NCBI GenBank assembly: GCA_019649035.1
Contig: BMAT01011396.1
Location: 109,433-132,521 of the forward strand
Length of the DNA stretch: 23,089 bases
Source of the DNA: Elysia marginata
Lineage: Eukaryota; Mollusca; Gastropoda; Plakobranchidae
Direction of reading: 5' to 3'
Shown here: positions 9,993 through 19,324 of the stretch, piece by piece
How positions within the stretch are numbered: the first letter of the stretch is position 1
Layout of the letters: every line of letters begins with the position of its first letter
Notes under the pieces: generated by a model
Databases searched by the model: none
Told to the model about the DNA's origin: nothing
What the model saw: the letters and a program-made list of their open reading frames with translations, nothing else
Translations under genes and position numbers: made by a program

Positions 9993-11960
9993 GTTTCAAT
10001 ATTTTTGTACAAATTGGAAGTGGGAAGTGGCGGAGATATAAGGTATGAGAGAGAGAAACATACAGACAGAAAGTGACGAAGACACACATAGAGAGGGGGG
10101 AAGAGCTTCTACAAAACAAAGCAAACTGAAATCAAGAAATAACGTAATATTGTGGTAGACAGGGCGGAGTGCTCTCGCGAATACGCAGGCAAAGATCCCC
10201 AGAGCGAATATCCACTCATACAAAAATAAAAACAAAAGTGAGTATCGTATTTCGAGACGGGAGGAGGAAATGGAGTTTTGCCGATGGAAGTGTCTTGTTT
10301 GTTTACAGAGGAAAAGATCTGGTTAATCCAATCAAACGGTCTTGACTGTAAGAACAGGGGTAATATCAATCACTGTTAGAAAGAGGGTTTAGAAGATTAT
10401 TAAGTGGATAAAACGTGAATCGTTACAACGCGTTCGATTCCTATGCTTTATTATAGAAATCGCAGAATCTCTGGAAAATTAATGTATAATTGTTATTAAA
10501 CCTAGGTCGCCTTTCTCCAAAAGTTTTATGCTTGATTTGATTGTTGTGCAGGCTTGTCAATTGAAAAGGTTGACTTTTTATGTGTTTTTGAATAATGAAC
10601 TTTCTTGATGTAGCAAGCTGTGATTTCTACAGATTTATGGATATGATTTATGTTCGTTACATTGAGAATCATTACGTGGTCTTAAGCACACTCTGCTGTT
10701 GAAAAAATGAACGCCCGTTTTTTTTAAATACAATGAACAATAATATAACTTAGCCATCCAAATCTACAGTTAGCACATATTTCTTTTTTGTTAAGTAGAG
10801 AGAAAGAGAGCGGATCTGGGGAGTGTTAGAGAGAGAGAGAGAGCTCTAGAGAGACAGAAGAGGGTACGAGGAAGTATTGAACAGATAACTTTCGAAAATA
10901 GAATGCTTTATGAAAAGAAAAGTCCAGCCCAAATATGGAAATCATAAAAAATCAAGGAAGCACAATCTAATGGACAGCAATAAAACGTACGATATTGAAT
11001 CCATAGATGCATATACAGTGTTTCTTAAAAATCGTTCTTTGTTCTTGACTAAGTTGACTTTTTCAAACTAGGATCTTATTAGTTCCAATAACTTCTTCAT
11101 TGTTTGTTTCTGAAAGATCGTTTTCATTTATTTTTATAACTTTTTTTTGTTTAATTTGTTATGACTTTTTCATGCTAAAATGTAAGTTTTACTTCATTTG
11201 AATGTTTCCTAAATCCAAATTTATTCTGCATTTCGCCCATGAGTCCTTTAGTAAATAATGTGCTGCTGTTATTCCAATTCTTTGACTAATGTAAACTTTA
11301 AAGTTTATCAAATCAAAGCCTTGGTGAGAAAGCAGCTTATTTTCCGTTAATCAGCAGTTTTGGGGTTCTGACACGCCAGGTTAGTACGCCATCGTTACAG
11401 AGAGAAACAAAGTCTTCAAACGCCAAAAACATCCGTCGGTAGTCGCATTATCGATAGCATTATATTTCTTTCGGATTTCAAAAGTCATAATAATTATCAA
11501 TGCCACGTATAATGGCTTGACAGCAGGACTCGTTTTTAAACCATGACTTGAATTAGAAGGCAAAGTGCAATAATTTTGTTCAAGATTCATTTTGAAGATT
11601 TTAATAAGAGCGTAAAGTATTTTGTGTGCGCATCACCTGTTCGATGGAATTTAAACAGTATTTTTGTGTGCTAATCAATCTTGCGACAAATAAAAAAGGC
11701 AAAAAGGCTAGATGTCGGAATCCTACATTTTAAAAAAGAACGTTTTTTTTTTTTAATCAACCTTTTTTTCCTCTTCTATTTATGTTTTAAATCAAGAAAA
11801 GTTCTTATATCTATCGACAAAAAATTGATAATTTCATGGACTTTTTTACCTCGAAGCGAAAAATAAGAACGTCTTGTATCGTGAAATTTGCGACATGCGA
11901 ATGATTTCTACTGATTGCGAGATACGCCTATTATTCTTACTATACATAGACCTAACTACG
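9993..11960. other. Presumed intron, no gene seen
   Basis: A GA-rich imperfect microsatellite lies at 10797-10880. 10140-10270 is slightly GC-richer. Open frames on the minus strand at 9868-10369 are shadows of low-complexity purine-rich DNA. Confidence 0.5.
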
Positions 11961-11966
11961 GTGACC

Positions 11967-12023
11967 GTTGCAACAGTTTGTAGTCCTGGCTGTTGCAACA
12001 GTTTGTAGTCCTGGCTGTTACAG
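11967..12023. repeat. 25-bp tandem repeat, 2.3 copies
   Basis: Units at 11967-11991 and 11992-12016 are identical and begin GTTGCAACAGTTTGTAG. A third truncated unit, GTTACAG, follows. Each unit starts with the palindrome GTTGCAAC. Confidence 0.95.
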
Positions 12024-12513
12024 TGATGAGCTTACACTTATTGACGCCGCTGTTGTTGTAGTGTGAAGATAAAATGTACAATATGTAACTTCGTGTGATT
12101 GGAATTGTTTGTGGTACTATCATGTGACATCATCGTACACACCTTATTATCCTGCATCCTTCCATTCTGCGATTCCCCAATCGTAATTACATAGCTCGTG
12201 ATCAGTCCAAATATGTCGAATGTCGCAGTATTCAATTTGAAAAAAAAAACACTCTTTGAACGTTGCTTTCTTCTTCTTCTTTTTTTTTTTTCAACATTTT
12301 AAATAAGTGGAAGATAATATGATATCCTTTCAAAACTTAAAGAAATTTATTACGTTCAGAAGCTCAGAAAAATGCAATCATTGTGCAAAAAAATATCAAC
12401 TTTTTAAATTGTGAACATTTTGACCCCCAACTGGTTTGGACTAGCTACGAGAGCTACTCGTTCTTCAAAGTCTCATTTTTATTTCATAAAGAGAAAAGAT
12501 TTTCTTCGGTGGA

Positions 12514-12523
12514 ACTCACCAGA
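12514..12523 (-). other. Splice donor ending the Pitx exon
   Basis: On the minus strand the exon runs ...TCTG and then GTGAGTT, a near-consensus donor, with the intron starting at 12519. Past the donor the frame continues only 12 more codons to a stop in sequence unlike the exon (EFHRRKSFLFMK). This supports splicing here rather than a short terminal protein. The split codon is phase 1. Confidence 0.8.
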
Positions 12524-12997
12524 TCTATCAGATGCAGCGTCGCTAGGCGTGAGCGTTCTGTGAGCTGTGGTCGTGTGGTGCCCAGACCCGTGTGGCGGAG
12601 ACGATAGCGACGCCTCCGAGCCGGACGGCAGAGGGTTCGAATCGTTCAGATGGTGGTGATGGTGGTGGTGGTGCATGGTCATGCCTGCACCGAGCGATGC
12701 CGCGCTGTGGTTAATGGTGGAGTGGGGGACGTGGAGCGCGGAGCTCCCGATTGGGGCTAGAGAATGCAGGCTGCTGCTACCACCGCCGCTATTACTACCA
12801 CTACTGCTATTGTTGTTGTTGTTGCTGCTGCTGTTGTTACCGCCGCTGCTAGTTAGGGCGAAGCTGTGGTGGCTGAGGTGTGGGTTGAGGCTGTGGTGGG
12901 TGTGAAGCTGATGGTGATGGTGGTGGTGTGGGTGGTGGGGGTGGTGGCCTCCGACGGCTAGCTCCTCAAGACACAGCGGTTCATTCATAGAGTTCAT
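12520..12997 (-). CDS. Pitx: Pitx homeobox gene, first coding exon (PITX2C-type N-terminus), partial
   Basis: Pitx proteins are nuclear paired-class homeodomain transcription factors that bind TAATCC-type sites. In molluscs and vertebrates Pitx is a target of Nodal in left-right asymmetry. This exon encodes 159 residues plus one base (phase 1) and carries no DNA-binding domain. Residues 1-16, MNSMNEPLCLEELAVG, match the recalled PITX2C start MNCMKGPLHLEHRAAG in the pattern MNxMxxPLxLExxAxG. The end, around HRTLTPSDAASDRS, resembles the HTISDTSSPEAA that precedes the shared exon in PITX2C. Between them lie a His-rich stretch (residues 18-45), an Asn/Ser/Gly stretch (50-76) and eight His in a row (109-116). 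The ATG at 12997 is the first in the frame after an in-frame TGA at 13075-13073, which fixes the start unless an upstream exon splices in. A second ATG follows at 12988. Low-complexity exons are hard to assign; another transcription factor remains possible. Coding exon nearly certain, Pitx identity about 0.7. Confidence 0.75.
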
Positions 12998-14280
12998 CTG
13001 TTGTGTGCGCGTGTCCTTGACCTCTGGCGCAGTGCTGAACTCTGGCCAAGGTCGTCGGTTGGGGGTCAAGGGTCAAAAGAAGATGAGTTTGTACTATAAA
13101 TTCGGTGTCAGAGTTTGTTTAGAAAGTCCAGTTGCTCTATTTTTGTTTGCCGATTGTTATCTGTTTTCCTCACAACTATGGTGTCATCAGGGCGGATTTT
13201 GTTCTGATGTCATTGGCTTCGGCTACAAGTCTGTGGAATAACTGTACTTGTCAAGAGCCGATGTCCTGCGTAATCTGTTGAAGGAAACAAAGATGAAAAA
13301 TAGGTCATGAAAAGTGAGGAAACGAACAGCTGGTATCTAGAACTATGTACTCATTCCGTTGTTTTGTTGCTTTTTGTTTTGTTTTGTTTTTTCGACATGT
13401 GAGGCAGAAAAAAATTGTTTTCAAAGTTTTGAATCCTAAATAAAGACAAAACTTCATTTGGTTTCTTACAGACATTGACTTCATGTGGAGACAACAAAAC
13501 AGTCATGCTCGAAACATTTCTTTTTTAATCTTCGGAATGTAAATGATGCAAGTTGCAAAGGTCGTCCTTACTTTGACGTGTATTAGGTCTTTGTGAACAG
13601 TTATAAAGAGAGAAAGAGAGACGGAGAGACAGACAGACAGACAGACAGAGACAGAGAGTTTAAGACACTTATGCAAACATAATGTAGCCATTCCTTTTCT
13701 TGTAACTTCAGTTGTTCTACCATTCGGATAAATTTATTTATTGTTTCAGAGATAATTCTGAAAAACAAGCTTTGAAAAAGAATCTATCCGGGTGTTTCTT
13801 TTTGCTTTTCTTCAGAACACTGATGAGTACATTGTCATTAAACGATTATAATAATCGCCATCTTTATTACTTTCTCTATCGGTAGGGGGCGGGCGATATC
13901 AATACTATCAAACTTCTTGACATTAAGACCACCCATGGTTAGATCATATTGCGCGCTTCGATACATCTGCATCAGCGACAAAGCTCACACAGATTAAAAA
14001 GAATAAAGATTCAAAAAAGATACAGAGCATAAAAATGTCACCCCAGTCGACTGCGCAAATGATAATAACTCCATTCATGCGCCCATTTAGCTAAGACGGG
14101 CGTAAGGCGAGGTTGGCAATGATGAGTAAACCCGAGGCTAAATTAATAGGCTTTGTTTTTTTCTTTCTTTTCTCATATCTGTACAAATTTTAAAACAACA
14201 CAATGTTGAAAGCAGCGCGTGTGGAAAAGATTTACAGCTTACTATCCTACCCCTATCCTATAAGAATTAGGCTCTATTTT
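12998..14280 (-). promoter_or_regulatory. 5' flank and probable 5' UTR/promoter of the Pitx exon
   Basis: Just upstream of the start codon the sequence turns from coding-like to mixed AT-rich DNA. A possible splice acceptor (pyrimidine-rich run ending TTGGCCAG) sits at about 13042 on the minus strand, so a separate 5' UTR exon is possible. Farther out, 13880-14120 is richer in C and G than its surroundings, with a GGGGGCGGGC box near 13886 and several GATTA/TAATC-type words. An AGAC/GAGA array lies at 13606-13658. No clear TATA element was identified on the minus strand. The promoter position is unproven. Confidence 0.3.
13606..13658. repeat. (GAGA)/(AGAC)n microsatellite in the Pitx 5' flank
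   Basis: GAGAAAGAGAGA changes into six to seven AGAC units, then AGACAGAGAG. All purine except the C of AGAC. Confidence 0.9.
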
Positions 14281-14377
14281 GAATGAATGGTTTTTTTTTT
14301 AGGATCATTGTAAAGTTTCAATTTCATTTTCATACAAATCGTTATCATATTATTATTAATATAACAATATCATGGTC

Positions 14378-14401
14378 AATGATAATAATAACAATAATAA
14401 T

Positions 14402-14472
<71 letters not shown>

Positions 14473-14480
14473 GAACAATA
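14378..14480. repeat. (AAT)n microsatellite
   Basis: Near-continuous ATA/AAT units with a few AAC changes, extending imperfectly to about 14545. Poly-Asn and poly-Ile frames on both strands are artefacts. Confidence 0.97.
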
Positions 14481-14549
14481 ATAATAATATTTATAATATG
14501 AATATTAATAATAACAATAATAACAGTTATTATCACCGTCATCGTCGTT

Positions 14550-15200
14550 GTCGTTAGCATCATCACAAAAAAATCATCAATTATGCCTTTATTACTATTA
14601 TTGTTATCATCATTATCTCCAGAAACATCGCCACTACCTTGAGTATTGTCAGCGTTATCATTACATTCGTCCGCACCTGGTCCAGTCTCTATTGTCGTCT
14701 AAAATTGTCAGGTTTTATTTTACACGCAAGACGCTCAGAGGTGGATAGCTTTAGAGGGGTCTACATGCACAAAATTATTGACGTTTTTTTCTGCATTTTT
14801 ATTAAAATGAACTGTCTTTACTTGGTTATAGCATGGACCTACTTGAAGTCGTTATAAATTCCGCGAGATTTTTTGGGTAGTTTCGCTTTTTTCAGTTAAC
14901 TTTCATGAGAAAATAACAATGGTATAAACTATCTCCCGATTTTAAATTAGCCAAATGAAAAAAAAATTGGGTTTTCTTTAAACGTTAAAAATTAATTCAA
15001 ATGAACCCTGGCCTCCAAAATGAAAAGTTCATGATTGCATTTTACTTCCATGCTTAATAAGAGTGGTTGTTATGTGAACGAACACTGTAGGAATGTGTTA
15101 TTGGGTGTCCAGATCCTACGTTACCATTACGAGATTCATGGTGTTCAGACTTTGTGATTGGTTTCTCGTTACCTAATGTTTCTGTGCATCTTGACTCACT
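14550..15200. other. Unassigned DNA upstream of the Pitx exon
   Basis: No gene or defined repeat recognised; the ATG frames here are short and unsupported. Confidence 0.5.
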
Positions 15201-15204
15201 TTGC

Positions 15205-15260
15205 GGAGGGTGCGGGGTGGAGTGGAGGTGGAGGGTGGGGTGTGTGTGGGGGAGGGGGGC
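15205..15260 (+). other. G-rich tract with quadruplex potential
   Basis: Runs of three to six Gs (GGG, GGGG, GGG, GGGG, GGGGG, GGGGGG) are separated by short loops on the plus strand, satisfying the usual four-tract rule for a G-quadruplex. Confidence 0.7.
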
Positions 15261-15845
15261 GCTTCATTATTGTGTCAATCCCTATCCTGATTGCCTTCAA
15301 GGTGTGCATGAGGAAGCAGATAGAAAAACCACCACGGCTTTCTTTATAATAATATTTTTAAAGAAAGGAAATATAAGTGAACTTCTTAGCTTCAAATGAC
15401 TTACCATCAGTAACTGGTTTCACTAAGATTAAACTAGAACAAGAAACTTTTAACAGAATGGTTAAGGAAAGAGTCTCCAGATACTTGAATTGTTTTCAGC
15501 AACTTAACAAACAGCTGTGATTTATTTTGTACTAGTGAGGATTGAGTAAGATGTAGATGTAGGCGGGTTTTTTTTTATTTGAAACTTACAAGTACAAGCT
15601 ATCAAAAATGTGTGGGTTTTTTTTTTTAAGTTCAGGTTCTTTGAGGCAACTGATATAGTTCAGCCATATTTTGTGACGAACGTTGTCTAGTGAAGCTGTG
15701 GTCTGCGTTGAGCTGTAGAGCTTGTAACTATAACACAGTAGGTACCTTAGTGGGTTAATTTAGTGTGAGAATTTAGTCCTGCAAATAATCGTCTATTTTT
15801 CTCAGCTACTGAACTTGGTTCGAAATTCCGAATGAAATTCCAAGA

Positions 15846-15869
15846 AGAATAGAGGAACTTTACTGGTGT
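15846..15869 (+). repeat. Dispersed repeat family, fragment D
   Basis: AGAATAGAGGAACTTTACTG and the next four bases match 8534-8557 with three differences. It is short, so a chance match is possible. Confidence 0.4.
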
Positions 15870-15910
15870 AAGGTTGACCGAGATTTTAGCATTAATTTAA
15901 TGCCGATTGC

Positions 15911-15989
15911 AAATTGAGACGTCAGTGTGGAAAATATTGAAAAAAAAAGTACTCTATAAAGTACGGGATTATCCGCTGCGTCTCAAATT
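15911..15989. repeat. Nested inverted repeats
   Basis: Outer arms AAATTGAGACG (15911-15921) and CGTCTCAAATT (15979-15989) pair with a slight offset. Inner arms GTACT (15949-15953) and AGTAC (15960-15964) pair perfectly. This could be a worn miniature transposon or a chance fold. Confidence 0.45.
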
Positions 15990-16044
15990 CAATTGTTTTT
16001 AAATTTACATTACAATTTTTATATTAGAGCTACCCTTTTTTTTA

Positions 16045-16125
16045 ATAAAGTAAAGAGCGTTTTTATATAGCGCCTAATCCACTAATGTGCTCTAAGCGCT
16101 TTACATGGGTTCCCCCGACAGGCCA
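16045..16125. repeat. GCGCTTTA-type dispersed repeat fragment
   Basis: AGAGCGTTTTTATATAGCGCC, split here as AGAGCGTTTTTATA and TAGCGCC, is followed by TAATCCACTAATGTGCTC and TAAGCGCTTTACAT. This motif combination is familiar from dispersed repeats in many aquatic animals, including molluscs. The family name is not known to me and the ends are not defined. Confidence 0.5.
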
Positions 16126-16301
16126 ATACCAACCAAATCATCTTCTCAACACAGCTCTATTGTTGTTTTGTTTTTTTGTTTTTTTTTTAAGGATTTTAAA
16201 TTTTTTATAAAAGTAAGGAACAGATGCAGGTAAGGTCCTCATAATGTTTTAATATATAGCTCTACATTATAGTAAGTACAATTATAGTAGGCATATTTTT
16301 C

Positions 16302-16361
16302 GGTTGTTGACTTCCAGAGGAAAGGCGCTACTTTTGTCTTATCTCTTATCACACTCTCTAC
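16302..16361 (-). repeat. Dispersed repeat family, copy C
   Basis: On the minus strand GAGAGTGTGATAAGAGATAA, then GACAAAAGTAGCGCCTTTCC and TCTGGAAGTCAACAACC, aligns along its length with copy B (8742-8802) at roughly 70-75 percent by eye. Confidence 0.6.
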
Positions 16362-16612
16362 AGCTTCAAGTTTTCTTCAATACTTAGTTAGCTTTAAGAG
16401 TTTAAGTCTCCTAAGACCTTCATCACTTTGATGACAGTTACTAGGCGTAGATAGGACTTAGGGCACTTCAGCTGCCAAGACTGAAATAAAAAAAAAACTT
16501 CCTACCCGAGCAAACAATTCTTCCTATGAGAATAACCCTTGTGACTTTGAACAGTCAATCCCTCACTGTTTAGTTAGGTTATAGATTTATAGTTTAAATC
16601 ACATTTCCTAGC

Positions 16613-16650
16613 CTCACCCGTGAGTACCCGGGTACCCAATTAGCGGCAGT
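16613..16650 (-). repeat. Repeat fragment with GGGTACCCGGGTA
   Basis: Minus strand TTGGGTACCCGGGTA, then CTCACGGGTGAGGCTAGG. The same GGGTACCCGGGTA plus GGCTAGG arrangement occurs at 18362-18384 without the 11-base CTCACGGGTGA insert. It contains the palindrome GGGTACCC. Confidence 0.5.
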
Positions 16651-18270
16651 GAAAGATCTAGTCGTGTTCTATAGTTATGCTCCAATTGTGTTCAGAAGGT
16701 AAGTTACTTGGTAATGGCCTGTCTGGAAAACCATGTAAACAGCTTAGAACATTAATTAGTCGATTGGGCGCTATTGAAAGAACACTCGTTTAATACTGTA
16801 TTGACCAATAGATATCGTGCCTTATTCGCGGTCTAGGCCTATAATTAAACAAGTATATTATGAAGTACAAAAACACCTTTTCTCTCCTGTCGTTCTTTTA
16901 TCTCTATCCCTCTTCGTACGTCCCATCTCCCTATCTCTCTCTGTCTTTCTCTTTATTTCTCTCCTTCCTGGCTCTATCCGCAGAATGATGGTACATTTAT
17001 TAGACTGTTTAGTCTTCATTACTCTTCAAATCTTCACTTTTAAATCCTGCAAAAATAAATGTAAACCTAGACTATGAAAAATGATAGAATAAAGGCACTG
17101 TTAAAACAGAACTTTAAGTTATGTAGAGTAGATTAGTTTTTTGGTCGTCAGTCTGTGTTTACTTCAAGCTTTCGTGATCTAATTTTGTTTCGCATTTTTA
17201 TTAAAACGAGCCAGATCCAAAAATGACCAAAAATTATGTTAGTACGCGAATACTCATATTAAAGCAATGGGATTAGGAACAGGGCTTGTATATGGAGAAA
17301 GCCATAAGGGTAAAAACATATTAAAATACTTTTTTACTATATCAAATTGTTTTACCTTCATGGTTTTTCTAAACAGTTAAGATGTGAGTTACACAACTGT
17401 ATTTTTAGAAAAGGCTTCGAACAAAAAGGTCATAACTATTCGAGGTTTTCTATTTCTTTTGACAATATTTAAGCTCGGGAAATGCACTTTACTATGACAA
17501 ATAAATCGCGGACATTAGGCTATCTTTGAGCGCTAGTGTCGTTTGCTAAGTAAAGTGAGATTTTTTTACCTTGTGCCCTGTACAAATGAGTTGAATTTCA
17601 GAATGAGGAATTAGAAAACGCATTTTAAAATTAGATTTATTCCTCTATTGTCTATATTTCAAATCAAAAAAGATTTGATATCCTCTTCTTTTTTATAATA
17701 TCTTGATTTCATGTAATCTAAAAGGTTTGCAAGCTCTAAAAATATGTTGTTTGAAATATCGATATCTTTGCAGGTGAAAGCTACGACATCCGACCCATCT
17801 GGAATAGATTTTGAGATTTTTCGTGTGCATTGTTGCAGTGCATAGGCAGACTAGAGGGAATGACTTCAGAACTGTGTGTTTGTTGATCGTGCTTTGTAAG
17901 CACTCGTTTGGTTATTGGCTTAACCCGATCATGAAATTAACGATACATAAAGTGAAGGACGACCCTGCAAAGTGACATGATAGCAACTGAGCAAGGCAAC
18001 TGGTTCCTCAGTTTTGGGTTATATCGAGACGAGCCAATTTTCGAAACAAGCAGGCTAGCTCCAACCCACAACTGCCTTTAATTAAATCTTTGCTACAGAA
18101 ATATCAGACAATTTTTTAAACGCCATTGTTTACTTCACCTTCGAATATTTATTCAATATCGCATGTTCTAAATTTCCTGCGAGAAAAAATGCAAATAATG
18201 TTCATTGTCGAAACATCGTCGATGGGCCTTTAAAATAATATCTATAGACAAGATAGGCCTATGACCACAG
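16650..18270. other. AT-rich DNA, no gene seen
   Basis: Contains a pyrimidine-rich tract at about 16878-16970 (TCTC, CCCT and TTTC words) whose open frame is not a gene. Otherwise nothing recognised. Confidence 0.5.
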
Positions 18271-18277
18271 GGAGTCT

Positions 18278-18384
18278 GGGTCTAGAATTGCAGTGCTGAA
18301 TGGACATCTCTGGCCTCCTGGTGTGTTGACCAGCTGAGCTAATGGTCCGCCCGGTCTTCACCCCCTAGCCTACCCGGGTACCCA
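18278..18384 (-). repeat. tRNA-derived SINE-like piece
   Basis: Minus strand GGGCGGACCA, then TTAGCTCAGCTGGTC, contains a full pol III A box (TAGCTCAGCTGG, 18341-18330). About 42 bases on, ATTCTAGACCC (18288-18278) is a B-box-like match with one change. Upstream lies GGGTACCCGGGTAGGCTAGG, shared with 16613-16650. No cloverleaf survives, so this is a repeat and not a tRNA gene. Confidence 0.5.
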
Positions 18385-18399
18385 CTACCGAACCTAGAT

Positions 18400-19320
18400 T
18401 GGTTTACACCTAGAACCTGTGTCAGCGCAATTAAAAATTCTATCTCATGTTTGCGTAACAATTAACAATTAAACACACTATCTAATGTTTTAATGGTTTC
18501 AAAATAAGGACTGGTCGAATGCAATAGGATTGTCGATTTGCTTGTCATTAAGAATGAATTTTACATATCCAGTTAAAAGGTCTAGGAGTTGTAAAATGAA
18601 ACTTAGGAACAAAATATTATGTATAGCGAAATTGATTATTTTATTATATTGTTTTCTCTGTAAAAAGTGTCTAGAAAAGTGAAAAAAAAAGGAACCTAAA
18701 AGAGCAATGGACGGCCAGGTCGTTGACGCCACATGAGGGACCTGGTCCCAGTTGAAATGAGTGACGTTTTATGTTAGTTAGTTGTTAGTTGTGATTGTTA
18801 TGGTAAGTCTCACTCAATTGTTATATTTTTATTATGCTTTATACAAGGTTGCTAAATCTATAGCAGACATTCTAGTGTGCGATATCGGTGGACTTAAAAA
18901 GTTCTTCAGCTCTTTTTATAACTTTAGACTCACGACTTGGCATTTCAAAGTAAACTATTATCGTGCAGCATTTTTCAGTCTCACAGAACAATTACTTTTT
19001 TATGTCCATTACTTATTTACATCTCTCAATTCTCGAGTGTTCAGCGTCTACAAAAATCTTGATTTTCACTTCACTATAGCGTGGGCCCTATAATTAGGCC
19101 TACAATTGATCACGTCAAATATCCTAGCTAAATAGAGAAGTTCAAAAAATGTAAATTCAGTCATACAAAACGACTTCTATCAAAGTCCCTCCAATTTTTT
19201 TTAACATTTCTTCACTTAAATGTCTAGGATGTCTGCAAAATTGTCGATTTCGACTTTTCTATCATAATACAATTCTGAAGCTAGATCTAAAAATTCAAAA
19301 CCTCAGAAAAAAAGACATGC
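18400..19320. other. AT-rich DNA, no gene seen
   Basis: An open frame of about 97 codons (ATG near 18800, stop after 19090) is AT-rich, full of Phe/Tyr/Leu and unlike anything I recognise; it is regarded as chance. Confidence 0.45.
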
Positions 19321-19324
19321 TGGT

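Larger units (their letters stand above)
1..12519 (-). other. Presumed first intron of Pitx, open at the left edge
   Basis: This is inference: everything left of the donor should be intron unless another gene intervenes. I looked for a Pitx homeodomain (RTHFTSQQLQELE, WFKNRRAKW) on the minus strand and recognised none, but a short exon split inside the homeobox, or one inside the 460-base gap, cannot be excluded. The stretch is AT-rich with scattered repeats that are listed separately. Intronic enhancers are known in vertebrate and ascidian Pitx genes, so this is also the place to expect Nodal-responsive elements. Confidence 0.5.

Noticed and set aside
9868-10369. Overlapping minus-strand frames with membrane-like sequence
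   Set aside because: They overlap each other in several frames and derive from purine-rich low-complexity DNA.
11532-11543. Minus-strand TGGTTTAAAAAC, reading WFKN as in the Pitx homeodomain
   Set aside because: A stop lies just upstream in that frame, and neither the VRV before nor the RRAKW after is present; a chance match.
12675-12905. Leucine-rich plus-strand frame opposite the Pitx exon
   Set aside because: It is the antisense shadow of the His/Asn/Ser codon repeats on the minus strand and has no other support.
12998-13069. Extension of the Pitx frame 24 codons upstream
   Set aside because: It would begin at TTG, not ATG, and an in-frame TGA lies at 13075-13073. The PITX2C match places the start at 12997.
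14283-14566. Poly-Ile and poly-Asn frames on both strands
   Set aside because: Artefacts of the (AAT)n microsatellite.
18782-19093. 103-codon open frame
   Set aside because: Starts at TTG (first ATG near 18800), AT-rich hydrophobic composition, no recognisable family, no splice or promoter context.
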